In this document: one piece after another, positions 30,993 to 38,374 of the stretch
How positions within the stretch are numbered: position 1 is the stretch's first letter
How the letters are laid out: each line of letters opens with the position of its first letter
Source: Tardiphaga alba
GTDB taxonomy: Bacteria; Pseudomonadota; Alphaproteobacteria; Rhizobiales; Xanthobacteraceae
Length of the DNA: 64,000 nucleotides
Assembly: GCF_018279705.1 (NCBI RefSeq)
Contig: NZ_CP036498.1
Location: forward strand, 2,249,001 to 2,313,000
Direction: 5' to 3'
The notes under the pieces: model-generated
The model's input: only the letters and a program-made list of their open reading frames with translations
The model's database searches: none
What the model was told of the DNA's origin: nothing
Translations under genes and position numbers: made by a program

Positions 30993-32354
30993 TCAGCGCA
31001 CGGTGTTTCCTGATAGCGCGATCTGCTGAAAACTCTGCGCGCCCTTGGCCGTCAGATCCGGGGTTGTCGGCTTGGCATGATCGAGCCCGACCACGGCGCC
31101 GCGTGCGGCACCCGAGATCATGTTGTTGCTGACCAGCGCCGTTCCCGCGCCGGGCATCACGGACACGCCGATGCCGACAAACGAATTGCGTACCACATTG
31201 CCGGTGATCGCGACGTCACGGAGATAGCGCCCCCAGCCGGCGATGATGCCGACACCCGGTGCGTTCTCGACGACATTGCCGCTCACCGTCGCGTCCGCCT
31301 CGACATAGATGCCAACGCCTGCTTCGTCATCCGGGATCGTGCCGGCCGGCCGTCGCGGAATGAGGTTGCGGATGACATTGCCTTGCACGACGGCGATGCG
31401 TCCGCCTTCGTTGAAGTTGCAGACCGAGACACCGAAGGCCGCCCCATCCACGGTGTTGTTGGCGATCACCGCGCCCTCGAAAGAGAATTCCGAATACAGC
31501 GCGACCTCGCGCACCTGCGACACGTTGTTGCCGGTGATGTGGATGTTCGACGCCGAATTGCCGCGCACCGCAGAGTAATCGCAATTCTTGATACGATTGC
31601 CGGAGACGATCACATTGCCGGCGCGAAATGCATTGATCGCATTGCCATACTGGCCGGAGCCGCCGGGACCGGCCTTGATGTCCTCGATGCGGTTGTCGAT
31701 CACCTGCGTGCCGTCGTCGCCCAGCGCGCTGCGCAGGATTTCGATGCCGTTGCTGCGCGTATTGCTGATCGTGTTCTGCGCGACCAGCAGGCCCTTGCCA
31801 TCGAAGGAGACGATCGCGGTGGTGGCGATGTCGCCAAATGTATTGCCGCGAATGGCGCCGGCGCATTGTTCGAGCCAGATGCCGGCATTGCCGCTTTTCA
31901 CGATGATGCAATCATCGATCCGGATCTCATTGCTTTGCGTAAACTGGACCAGCCCGCGGCGTGGCGGCAGCGTGGCATAGTTGCCGTCGAGCGTGAGACC
32001 GCTGAGGCCCACATAATCGGCGCCTTCGCCGGACAGCAGCGGCCCGCCGCCGAGCGATGTCAGCACGGTGGCGCCGCGAATGCCGACCAGCTGCGTGCCG
32101 CGCGCGAGCTTCAGCGGTCCGCTGCGATAATTGCCGGGCGGCAGCACAAGCGGCGCCTGCAAGCGCGCGGCGTCGTCGATGGCGCGTTGCAGATAGCGGG
32201 TCTGGTCGTCCTGCGTGTTGGAGCGCACGCCATATTGCGTGACGTCGCGTCCGAGTGCCGAGGGCAGGGGCGCTGCATCGGCGCGCGATGCGATGAGAGC
32301 ACCCGCGGCGCCGAGTGCGTAGGCATTCAACAGGTTGCGGCGGTCGGTGATCAT
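30993..32354 (-). CDS. TIGR03808 family Tat-exported right-handed beta-helix protein
   Basis: 453-aa exported protein. A Tat signal is present (twin arginines at residues 5-6 in TDRRNLLNAY, hydrophobic AAGALIA, cleavage near RADA). After YGVRSNTQDDQTRYLQRAIDDAARL, a pectate-lyase-like opening, come many parallel beta-helix turns rich in Asn and Gly (ISNTRSNGIEIL, IVSGNRIKNCDYSAVRG, ITGNNVSQVREVALY, VSGNVVENAPGVGIIAG). This fits TIGR03808, a Tat-exported repeat family of this bacterial group. No catalytic residues for a polysaccharide lyase could be assigned, so a structural or carbohydrate-binding role is equally possible. Convergent with its TIGR03809 partner. Confidence 0.82.
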   Translation of the reverse strand: MITDRRNLLNAYALGAAGALIASRADAAPLPSALGRDVTQYGVRSNTQDDQTRYLQRAIDDAARLQAPLVLPPGNYRSGPLKLARGTQLVGIRGATVLTSLGGGPLLSGEGADYVGLSGLTLDGNYATLPPRRGLVQFTQSNEIRIDDCIIVKSGNAGIWLEQCAGAIRGNTFGDIATTAIVSFDGKGLLVAQNTISNTRSNGIEILRSALGDDGTQVIDNRIEDIKAGPGGSGQYGNAINAFRAGNVIVSGNRIKNCDYSAVRGNSASNIHITGNNVSQVREVALYSEFSFEGAVIANNTVDGAAFGVSVCNFNEGGRIAVVQGNVIRNLIPRRPAGTIPDDEAGVGIYVEADATVSGNVVENAPGVGIIAGWGRYLRDVAITGNVVRNSFVGIGVSVMPGAGTALVSNNMISGAARGAVVGLDHAKPTTPDLTAKGAQSFQQIALSGNTVR

Positions 32355-32439
32355 GGCGCTGGTCCGGTGAAGGGGATCGGGCGCGGTTATTCTATGCGAT
32401 CGCCGCGATGCGTGAGATGATGTCGCGGGCTAGGGTTAA

Positions 32440-32635
32440 TAAGGGAGGCCACTTCTCCCTCCCCGGAGCGAAGCGACTGGGGAGGGTGGATTGAAGCGAG
32501 CGTTCAGCGAGCTTCGAGACGGGTGGGGTGTCTCTCCAAACGCCGACGTCACGTGGGATAGACCCCACCCCGGCCTCCGCTTCGCTCGGCCGACCCTCTC
32601 CACTGCGCCGCTGCGCGGCTTGAGGGAGGGAGGCC
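32440..32635. repeat. Complex palindromic intergenic repeat
   Basis: About 195 bp made of nested inverted repeats: CTCCCTCCCC/GGGGAGGG near 32456-32482, and GGGTGGGGT near 32521 with ACCCCACCC near 32563. The style (GGAGCGAAGCGACTGG and CCTCCGCTTCGCTCGG) is that of the extragenic mosaic repeats scattered through Bradyrhizobium-type genomes. It fills the 311-bp gap between two minus-strand genes. Confidence 0.6.
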
Positions 32636-32665
32636 ACGCGCTCTTGCGCGTCACTGCTTCGCCTC

Positions 32666-32923
32666 TCAACGTCCCTTCAGCAGTAGCTGGAAATCCTTTT
32701 CGGCCTGGGCGTCGCGTTCGTTCTTTTCGGGGCACTCGCCGGGCTCGGCCTGGCAGGGGCGGATCTCGTAATCGTTGTCGAGCATGCGGCGCGGGGCGGG
32801 CTGGCCGTCTTTGCTTTCCACATCGGTGACGAGGCCGCTGTCGGAGGCGAGCTTCCAGACATCGGCTTCGGTCGGATACGACTTGCTCAGCTTGGCATCG
32901 TCGCAGAACAGGGCATAGGGCAT
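32666..32923 (-). CDS. Small hypothetical protein
   Basis: 85-aa cytoplasmic protein beginning MPYALFCDDAKLSKSYPTEADVWKLASDSGLV, with a charged C-terminus (CPEKNERDAQAEKDFQLLLKGR). I do not know its function; similar small proteins with this N-terminus occur in related bacteria from memory. Three cysteines are spread out and do not form a recognised metal site. The start is chosen at ATG 32923 because the upstream extension to 33028 is Ser/Arg-rich and not protein-like. Confidence 0.6.
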   Translation of the reverse strand: MPYALFCDDAKLSKSYPTEADVWKLASDSGLVTDVESKDGQPAPRRMLDNDYEIRPCQAEPGECPEKNERDAQAEKDFQLLLKGR

Positions 32924-33047
32924 CGGATTGCTCCGGGCATGACGGTTGAATAACGTCCGACGCGACGGCGGGTTCGCACCCGAGGCCGGCGGCATTTCAA
33001 TGGCATTGCAGCTTTGCGCCATGGCCATGGGCCATAAGCGCAGACGT

Positions 33048-34298
33048 TCAGCTCACCGCTTTGTGAGACGTGAACAGGCGGCCCTTTTCCGCCAGCAGCA
33101 CAACCGCAAAGGCGATGAGCGTGCAGGCGAACAGGCCGGTCGTGAACGGCAACAGCGTGCCGTCATAGTGCTGGCCGATGAACGCGCCGATGGCGATGCC
33201 AAGCAGCGTGGTCAGCGTGCCGTAAAGCGAAGAGGCGGTGCCGGCGATATGGCCTTGCGGCTCCATCGCCAGCGCCGTGAAATTCGAGAACATCAGGCCG
33301 AAGGCGAACATCATCAGCATCGAGAGCGCGATGAAAAGCGGGAGCGGCAGGAAGCCGATCACCGCGGCCAGCAGCATCACAGCACCGACGACGACAAAGC
33401 CGACGAGCGCCGCATGAGAGAGCGCGCGCATGCCGTAGCGATGCACCACGCGGGCATTGAAGAAGCCGGCGATGGCGATGCCAAAGGCGATGGAGGCAAA
33501 GGCAAGCGGGAAATAGTGACCGAGATGGTAGATCTCGGTGAACACCTGCTGCGACGTGAAGACGAACGCAAACAGCGCGCCCTGCAACGTGCCGGCGGCA
33601 ATGCCATAGCCGATGGTCTGCCGATGGCTGATGGTCTGGTGATAGGCGAACAGCACATCGCGAATGGCCAGCGAGCGACGCTTGGCGACAGGCAGCGTTT
33701 CCGGCAGGCGCCAGGCGCTCCAGATCAGCGCCAGAAGGCCATAGACGATCAGCACGACGAAAATGCCGCGCCATTCGGTGAGCAGCATCAAGGCCTGGCC
33801 GAAGGACGGGGCAACCACCGGCACCGAGATGAACACCATCATTGTCAGCGACATCACGCCGGCCATGCGGCCGCCGGAATAACAGTCGCGCACGATGGAC
33901 ACCACGATCACCCGCGTCGCAGCGGTGCCGATGCCCTGCAACAGGCGCGCCAGCAATAGCGTTTCGAAGGACGGCGCGAACAAGGCCAGCACGCTGGCCA
34001 CGCAATAGACGCCCATGCCGGCGAGCAGGATCGGACGGCGGCCGAAACGATCCGACAGCGGTCCGATGACAAACTGCGCCGCGCCGAAACCGAGCAGGAA
34101 GACCGACAACACCGCCTGAAGCTGATTGCCATCGGCAATTTTGAAGGCGTGGCCCAGATGCGGCAGCGCCGGCAGCATGATGTCCATGGCAAGCGGATTC
34201 AGCGCCATGATCGCGGCGATCATGGCGACGAATTCGGCAAAACGCATGGGGAGGTGCGCCGGTGAGGCCACCGGAGCGTCGGCATTGATATCGGTCAC
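33048..34298 (-). CDS. MFS multidrug transporter (Bcr/CflA-type)
   Basis: 416-aa major facilitator with 12 predicted membrane segments; drug:proton antiporter of the Bcr/CflA group. It opens with FAEFVAMIAAIMALNPLAMDIMLPALPHLG, where the Asp and Pro in the first helix mark the group. The loop 2-3 signature GPLSDRFGRRPILLAG and the antiporter-type helix around GIGTAATRVIVVSIVRDCYSG follow. The GTG at 34298 has AGGGA about ten bases ahead; the upstream in-frame extension to 34511 reads as non-coding. Substrate unknown. It is a lone gene. Confidence 0.88.
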   Translation of the reverse strand: MTDINADAPVASPAHLPMRFAEFVAMIAAIMALNPLAMDIMLPALPHLGHAFKIADGNQLQAVLSVFLLGFGAAQFVIGPLSDRFGRRPILLAGMGVYCVASVLALFAPSFETLLLARLLQGIGTAATRVIVVSIVRDCYSGGRMAGVMSLTMMVFISVPVVAPSFGQALMLLTEWRGIFVVLIVYGLLALIWSAWRLPETLPVAKRRSLAIRDVLFAYHQTISHRQTIGYGIAAGTLQGALFAFVFTSQQVFTEIYHLGHYFPLAFASIAFGIAIAGFFNARVVHRYGMRALSHAALVGFVVVGAVMLLAAVIGFLPLPLFIALSMLMMFAFGLMFSNFTALAMEPQGHIAGTASSLYGTLTTLLGIAIGAFIGQHYDGTLLPFTTGLFACTLIAFAVVLLAEKGRLFTSHKAVS

Positions 34299-34416
34299 GA
34301 AGCATTCCCTGGAAGATGGCAGCCATTTGAGCGCGGATGTTGCGCTGCACAAGGCGGGTTTTGGCATGGCTGCATCGCGATAGGCGGCGCGAGAACGGTA
34401 TTCACCCGCCAAATGC

Positions 34417-35082
34417 TCAGGAAACAGGCGTTTCCTGCTCGCGCTGGACGACCTCGCGCCGTCGGCTGCGCGCAAGGCGGGCGAATTCCAGCAGGATGGC
34501 CTCACCGGCATCGGTGAGCTCGTCAGTGGTCATGCGTTGCGGCGTGGTATCGATGGCCGTGAGCGGCACATGGATGAACGCCGCCAATGACGGGCCGCCA
34601 GCGGTACGCGTGGCCTCAATGGCGCGCCAGGACAGGTAGTTGCACAGATAGCGCCCGGCATCGCGGGAGGGGCGCACATCAACGCCGGTGAGGCGCGCGG
34701 CCTGCAGCAGGCGCGCGGTGTGCGGGCCGAACATCTGCGCGGCGGCGCCAGGCACAATGAAGCCGCGACGCACCGGCGTGCCATCGGCATCGGGCCACAG
34801 CATCGAGACGGCGTTGCGGGCGCGGGTTTCGATGCGCAGATGCGGCGTGCGCGTGGCGAGGCCGAAGCAGAGCAATGCATCCGGCCGATGGCGGGCGATC
34901 AGTGCCGGGAGCTCGCGATCGACGGTGGCGTAAGTGACGTCGAAAATATGCGGGATGCGGATGACATCGGCGAAAGCGGGACGCCGCAGTGTCGCAAGTT
35001 TCTGCACCAGCGGCATGGTCGGATTGACCGGCGCGCCGGGGAAGGGGCCGAAGCCGGTGATGAGGATGCGGGGAGCGCTCAT
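34417..35082 (-). CDS. Pyroglutamyl-peptidase I family protein (C15)
   Basis: 221-aa cytosolic cysteine peptidase-like protein that would remove N-terminal pyroglutamate. ILITGFGPFPGAPVNPT at the N-terminus is the family hallmark. The catalytic triad positions can be matched to Glu in LRIETRARN, Cys in GRYLCNYLSWRAIE and His in AAFIHVPL. The C-terminus is Arg-rich. It is separated from the upstream meaB gene by a palindromic repeat. Members in this bacterial group diverge from classical Pcp, so activity on pyroglutamate is inferred. Confidence 0.78.
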   Translation of the reverse strand: MSAPRILITGFGPFPGAPVNPTMPLVQKLATLRRPAFADVIRIPHIFDVTYATVDRELPALIARHRPDALLCFGLATRTPHLRIETRARNAVSMLWPDADGTPVRRGFIVPGAAAQMFGPHTARLLQAARLTGVDVRPSRDAGRYLCNYLSWRAIEATRTAGGPSLAAFIHVPLTAIDTTPQRMTTDELTDAGEAILLEFARLARSRRREVVQREQETPVS

Positions 35083-35097
35083 CGAAGCGCTCGCGAT

Positions 35098-35195
35098 CGT
35101 AGGATGGGTAGAGCGCAGGCGCGGCGCGCCGGAGCGAAACCCATCACCCCACGCGCATGAGGTGATGGGTTTCGCTTCGCTCTACCCATCCTACG
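35098..35195. repeat. Palindromic intergenic repeat between meaB and the C15 peptidase gene
   Basis: Outer arms CGTAGGATGGGTAGAGCG (35098-35115) and its exact inverse (35178-35195). Inner arms GCGAAACCCATCACC (about 35134-35148) and GGTGATGGGTTTCGC (35161-35175). The whole can fold into a long hairpin. Confidence 0.75.
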
Positions 35196-35200
35196 CATCC

Positions 35201-36190
35201 TCAATCCTTCAGCAGATCCACGATGGTCTCCGCAGCCACGGCCGGCGTCATCTTGCCATCGGCGACATCGCGCTCGGCCTGCTTGACCTTGCCGCGAATG
35301 ACGGGATCGCTGCGCAGGCGCGCCTTCAGGCGATCCTCCAGCATGGTCCACATCCACTTCACCTGCTGGTCGCGCCGGCGTGCTGCGAAATCGCCGGAGG
35401 CATTCATCGCCGTGCGATGCGCGACGACCTTTTCCCACAACTCGGCGATGCCGGTCTTGGCCAGCGCGGAATAGGTGACGACGGGCGGATGCCAGTGCTC
35501 CGAACGCGGCGCCAGGATATGCAGCGCACCGCGATAGTCGCCGGCGGTGATATTGGCGCGCTTGAGATTGTCGCCGTCGGCCTTATTGATGGCGATCATG
35601 TCGGCGAGTTCGATCAGGCCCTTCTTGATGCCCTGCAACTCGTCGCCGCCGCCGGGCAGCATCAGCGCCAGAAAAAAATCGGTCATGTCGCAGACCGCGG
35701 TCTCGGACTGGCCAATGCCGACGGTTTCCACCAGCACCACATCGAAGCCCGCGGCCTCGCACAGCAACATCGCCTCGCGGGTTTTCGCTGCGACGCCGCC
35801 CAGCGTGCCGGAAGAGGGCGAGGGACGAATGAACGCATCGGGATGCGCGGAGAGATCATTCATCCGCGTCTTGTCGCCGAGGATCGATCCGCCGGTGCGT
35901 GCGGACGAGGGATCGACCGCCAGCACGGCCACCTTGTGGCCCCTGTCGATCAGATACATGCCGAGCACGTCGATGGTGGTCGACTTCCCGACGCCGGGCG
36001 AGCCGGTGATCCCCACGCGAAACGCTTCGCCGGTGGCGGGCAACAATTGCTGCACAAGCTCGCGCGCCGCGGCCTGATGATCGGCGCGGCGGCTTTCCAC
36101 CAGCGTGATCGCGCGCGCCAGCGCCGCACGGGAGCCGGCACGCAGGTCGCGCGCGAGCGTATCGATATCGATGGGCTTGGCGCTGCTCAC
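35201..36190 (-). CDS. meaB: Methylmalonyl-CoA mutase-associated GTPase MeaB
   Basis: 329-aa G3E-family P-loop GTPase that loads and protects the adenosylcobalamin cofactor of methylmalonyl-CoA mutase. Walker A is GITGSPGVGKST near residue 58. Walker B lies in DVVLVETVGIGQSE and the G4-like motif in IAINKADGDN. The start is a GTG (36190), 10 bases after the preceding gene, so the genes are likely co-transcribed. Both mutase subunits lie 2-7 kb upstream on the same strand, which supports the assignment. Confidence 0.93.
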   Translation of the reverse strand: MSSAKPIDIDTLARDLRAGSRAALARAITLVESRRADHQAAARELVQQLLPATGEAFRVGITGSPGVGKSTTIDVLGMYLIDRGHKVAVLAVDPSSARTGGSILGDKTRMNDLSAHPDAFIRPSPSSGTLGGVAAKTREAMLLCEAAGFDVVLVETVGIGQSETAVCDMTDFFLALMLPGGGDELQGIKKGLIELADMIAINKADGDNLKRANITAGDYRGALHILAPRSEHWHPPVVTYSALAKTGIAELWEKVVAHRTAMNASGDFAARRRDQQVKWMWTMLEDRLKARLRSDPVIRGKVKQAERDVADGKMTPAVAAETIVDLLKD

Positions 36191-36200
36191 TTAGACTTAC

Positions 36201-36989
36201 TCACTTGGGCTTGTCGCCTGTATCAGGTGGCTGCGTGCCACCGAAGATCGCGGCGCCTTCCGCGGAGAGATAGGGTTTCAGCACCTCCCACGGAACGAAG
36301 GCCGTGTAGCCACCTTCGGCATAGGCGCCGACGGCATAGGGCGGATAAAGGAATGTGAGACCCGAGCTTTTCCCGACGGTCGTTGATGGCGCCAGCGCGA
36401 TCGCACCAATCTTGAGCAGCTTCGGCTCCAGCGCATCGACGAGGCTCATGTCGGGCTGATCCGGATCGCGCTTCTTCTTCTCGACCTTGAGATCGGCCAC
36501 CACGGCATTGCGGATCGCCGTCATCGCCGGGCCATCATCGGCAAGCTCGGTGAAGAACGGGCGGATGCTGATCATCTTCCCGGTCTGCTTGTCCCACAGC
36601 AGCGTATCGCTGCCATGATTGGGATGCGCGCCGCCGGTGTAGCTGAACTCGCTGCGGATGATGCTGGCATAGCGGTTCACCACCAGCGCATCTTGCGTAT
36701 AGCCGCGCTCCGCACTCCACGGCCGGTTGCGGATATCCGCCGGCAGGTCGGTCATGTCCTTGCGCTGTTCGACCAGCTCCTTGAGCGTCTTCGACGCCCA
36801 GCTCTTGCCGGCCGTGGTCAGATATTTCAGCAGCGGCGCATCGGCCCTGATCGCATCGTCAAACGAGACGGTGACCTCGGTGTATTTCGCCTTGAGCGCA
36901 ATGTCGGGCTTGCGATCGGCGGCGAGGGCAGATGTGAGCGTCAGCAACGCGGCTGCGACGCAGATGGCGGACGAGACGAGGCGGATCAT
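36201..36989 (-). CDS. DUF3298-type secreted or periplasmic protein
   Basis: 262-aa exported protein with a signal peptide (MIRLVSSAICVAAALLTLTSALAADR). The middle has SIIRSEFSYTGGAHPNHGSDTLLWDKQTGKMISIRPFF and the end ALAPSTTVGKSSGLTFLYPPYAVGAYAEGGYTAFVPW. Both are features of the DUF3298/RsiV-like fold, which in RsiV binds lysozyme; here no anti-sigma domain is attached. The ATG at 36989 overlaps the stop of the broken hepT gene (ATGA). The reading frame stays open upstream to 37316, but that part only covers hepT in another frame. Confidence 0.75.
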   Translation of the reverse strand: MIRLVSSAICVAAALLTLTSALAADRKPDIALKAKYTEVTVSFDDAIRADAPLLKYLTTAGKSWASKTLKELVEQRKDMTDLPADIRNRPWSAERGYTQDALVVNRYASIIRSEFSYTGGAHPNHGSDTLLWDKQTGKMISIRPFFTELADDGPAMTAIRNAVVADLKVEKKKRDPDQPDMSLVDALEPKLLKIGAIALAPSTTVGKSSGLTFLYPPYAVGAYAEGGYTAFVPWEVLKPYLSAEGAAIFGGTQPPDTGDKPK

Positions 36990-37313
36990 TCGCTGAGGCG
37001 GCTTTCGACGAAGGCTTTGAGGGGCGGGATGTGATGCTGAAGGATATCCCAGACGGCTTCCACTTGCACCAAGTGGTAGCCGTGTTTGAGGACATTGCCG
37101 AAATCGTTCATGGCACGCCACCTTTCGCAGACTGTTTGATCTCCTCTGGCAAGCGCAAAGCTGCCTCGCAGATGATTCCGAGAAAACGCTCTGTTGCGCC
37201 CCGTATGATTTCGTCTTCGGCGAATTGACCGATATCCATGCCGTGCGTTGCGCGGCTGATCTTCGCGATATGGACCAGAATATCCCGCAAGCGATCTTCG
37301 GGGCGGGCGGCAT
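36986..37313 (-). pseudogene. hepT: HepT-like toxin (DUF86), apparently twice frameshifted
   Basis: RNase-type HEPN toxin partner of the MntA gene beside it. The middle part (RLRDILVHIAKISRATHGMDIGQF to RLPEEIKQSAK) and the end (RWRAMNDFGNVLKHGYHLVQVEAVWDILQHHIPPLKAF) are clear, with the HEPN-like NVLKHGY motif. They sit in two different frames that join at the AAAGG near 37124-37127 by one lost base. The natural ATG overlapping the mntA stop (TGATG) is in a third register that one lost C in the C-rich start would explain. Repaired length is about 109 aa. Stop overlaps the next gene's start (ATGA). Either a dead toxin or an assembly error. Confidence 0.7.
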
Positions 37314-37630
37314 CAAAACACCTCGATCAGATCATCCGCCATGCGTTCCCGGATGCGCGGCGTGAGTTCGCTGTCCGTCATGACATGCGGCCATACCCCG
37401 ATCTCGTCCTCGATCATATTCATGACCTTAGACCACCTAAAAAACGGCGGACCTTCACGGTAAGGTGGATATTCAACCAGGATATCTAGATCGCTGTCCG
37501 GCCGCGCATCGTCACGCGCGCGCGAGCCGAACACCGCCAGTCGCGTCACCCCCTCGGCCTTGATGGCAGGCGCAAGCGCTCGCAGTTTTGCGAGGATCGT
37601 TTCCAGCGGGATGTCGATCACGTCGGTCAT
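37313..37630 (-). CDS. mntA: MntA-like nucleotidyltransferase antitoxin
   Basis: 105-aa minimal nucleotidyltransferase of the MNT/DUF4111-like group. The catalytic motif GSRARDDARPDSDLDILVEY gives the GSx10DxD pattern that binds magnesium and ATP. In HepT-MntA modules the antitoxin adds AMP to the toxin's tyrosine. Its stop overlaps the toxin start (TGATG), the normal order for this module being somewhat variable. The antitoxin is intact while the toxin reading frame is not. Confidence 0.85.
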   Translation of the reverse strand: MTDVIDIPLETILAKLRALAPAIKAEGVTRLAVFGSRARDDARPDSDLDILVEYPPYREGPPFFRWSKVMNMIEDEIGVWPHVMTDSELTPRIRERMADDLIEVF

Positions 37631-37688
37631 GGCAGCAGATTAGCATTCTGGGCGGCGATTTGCAGCGAGAAACGCGCCAGAGGAGGTC

Positions 37689-38096
37689 TCAAGCGGGAAG
37701 AATGTCGATATCGAGCCGAATGGCAACGCGCCGCATGGCCTTGTCCAGTGACGCGAGAGCCGCGCCTGTTTCCAGCGCGAGCGTGACATAGGCGGCATCG
37801 TAAGTCGTCAATCCATATGCCTCGGCAAAGGCAATCAGTTCTGTCAAATGGTGGGCTTGCCTTGGCGGATCGATGCGGATGTCGAGATCCTGAATGTCGT
37901 TCGACAGTCGAGCGATGCCAGCCATATCTATGCGTTTGTGTCGAAACGCCGTCAGCAGAGCATTGCCGACTTCTGTTGGCCAATGAGCCGGAACGATTGC
38001 TTGATGTATTGCAAGCGCTGCGTTTAATTCGAGCGCTGGTGCGCCGGGCTCGTTAAGGAGCCAGGCGACGGTCACCGAGGCGTCGAGGACGATCAA
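37689..38096 (-). CDS. vapC: VapC-type PIN-domain toxin
   Basis: 135-aa PIN-domain ribonuclease. Acidic residues of the active site appear in MIVLDASVTVAWLL (Asp5), in the Glu of PTEVGNALL, and in YDAAYVTLALETGAALASLDKAM (two Asp), as in VapC toxins that cut RNA using magnesium. It overlaps the antitoxin gene by four bases (ATGA). The full set of catalytic residues suggests an active enzyme. Confidence 0.9.
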   Translation of the reverse strand: MIVLDASVTVAWLLNEPGAPALELNAALAIHQAIVPAHWPTEVGNALLTAFRHKRIDMAGIARLSNDIQDLDIRIDPPRQAHHLTELIAFAEAYGLTTYDAAYVTLALETGAALASLDKAMRRVAIRLDIDILPA

Positions 38097-38371
38097 CGGC
38101 GCCCCTCATTGATCCACCCTTTGATTTCGTCATGTGTCGCGCCGACCTTGAGTTCACGCGCCATCTTCTGAAGATTTGCGATTGCCTGCTTCCGCTTTTC
38201 GATCTGTTCGGGCGTCAGCTCGCCGTTCACGACCGAGCGTTGTTCGGGAACCAGCCGCGCGACCGCAACGCCGTCGCGTGTGATGATCACCTCGTCGCCC
38301 GTGGTCTCCATTTCAGCGACCATTTGAGCGAGCTGCGAATCCTCTCCCGAAATCGCGACATGCTTTGTCAT
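38093..38371 (-). CDS. vapB: VapB antitoxin, Phd/YefM type
   Basis: 92-aa antitoxin. The N-terminal Phd/YefM DNA-binding fold is visible in SQLAQMVAEMETTGDEVIITRDGVAVARLVP. The C-terminal half is charged and probably disordered until bound to toxin (TPEQIEKRKQAIANLQKMARELK). It precedes vapC with overlap, and starts only three bases after the mutase gene's stop. The module therefore sits directly behind a metabolic gene and may be read through from it. Confidence 0.88.
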   Translation of the reverse strand: MTKHVAISGEDSQLAQMVAEMETTGDEVIITRDGVAVARLVPEQRSVVNGELTPEQIEKRKQAIANLQKMARELKVGATHDEIKGWINEGRR

Positions 38372-38374
38372 GCA

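Noticed and set aside
31077..32420. 447-codon open frame on the plus strand
   Set aside because: Antisense to the repetitive Tat-exported beta-helix gene, whose repeats keep the opposite frame open.
34934..36358. 474-codon open frame on the plus strand
   Set aside because: Covers meaB and a palindromic repeat in antisense; no domain and no ribosome site.
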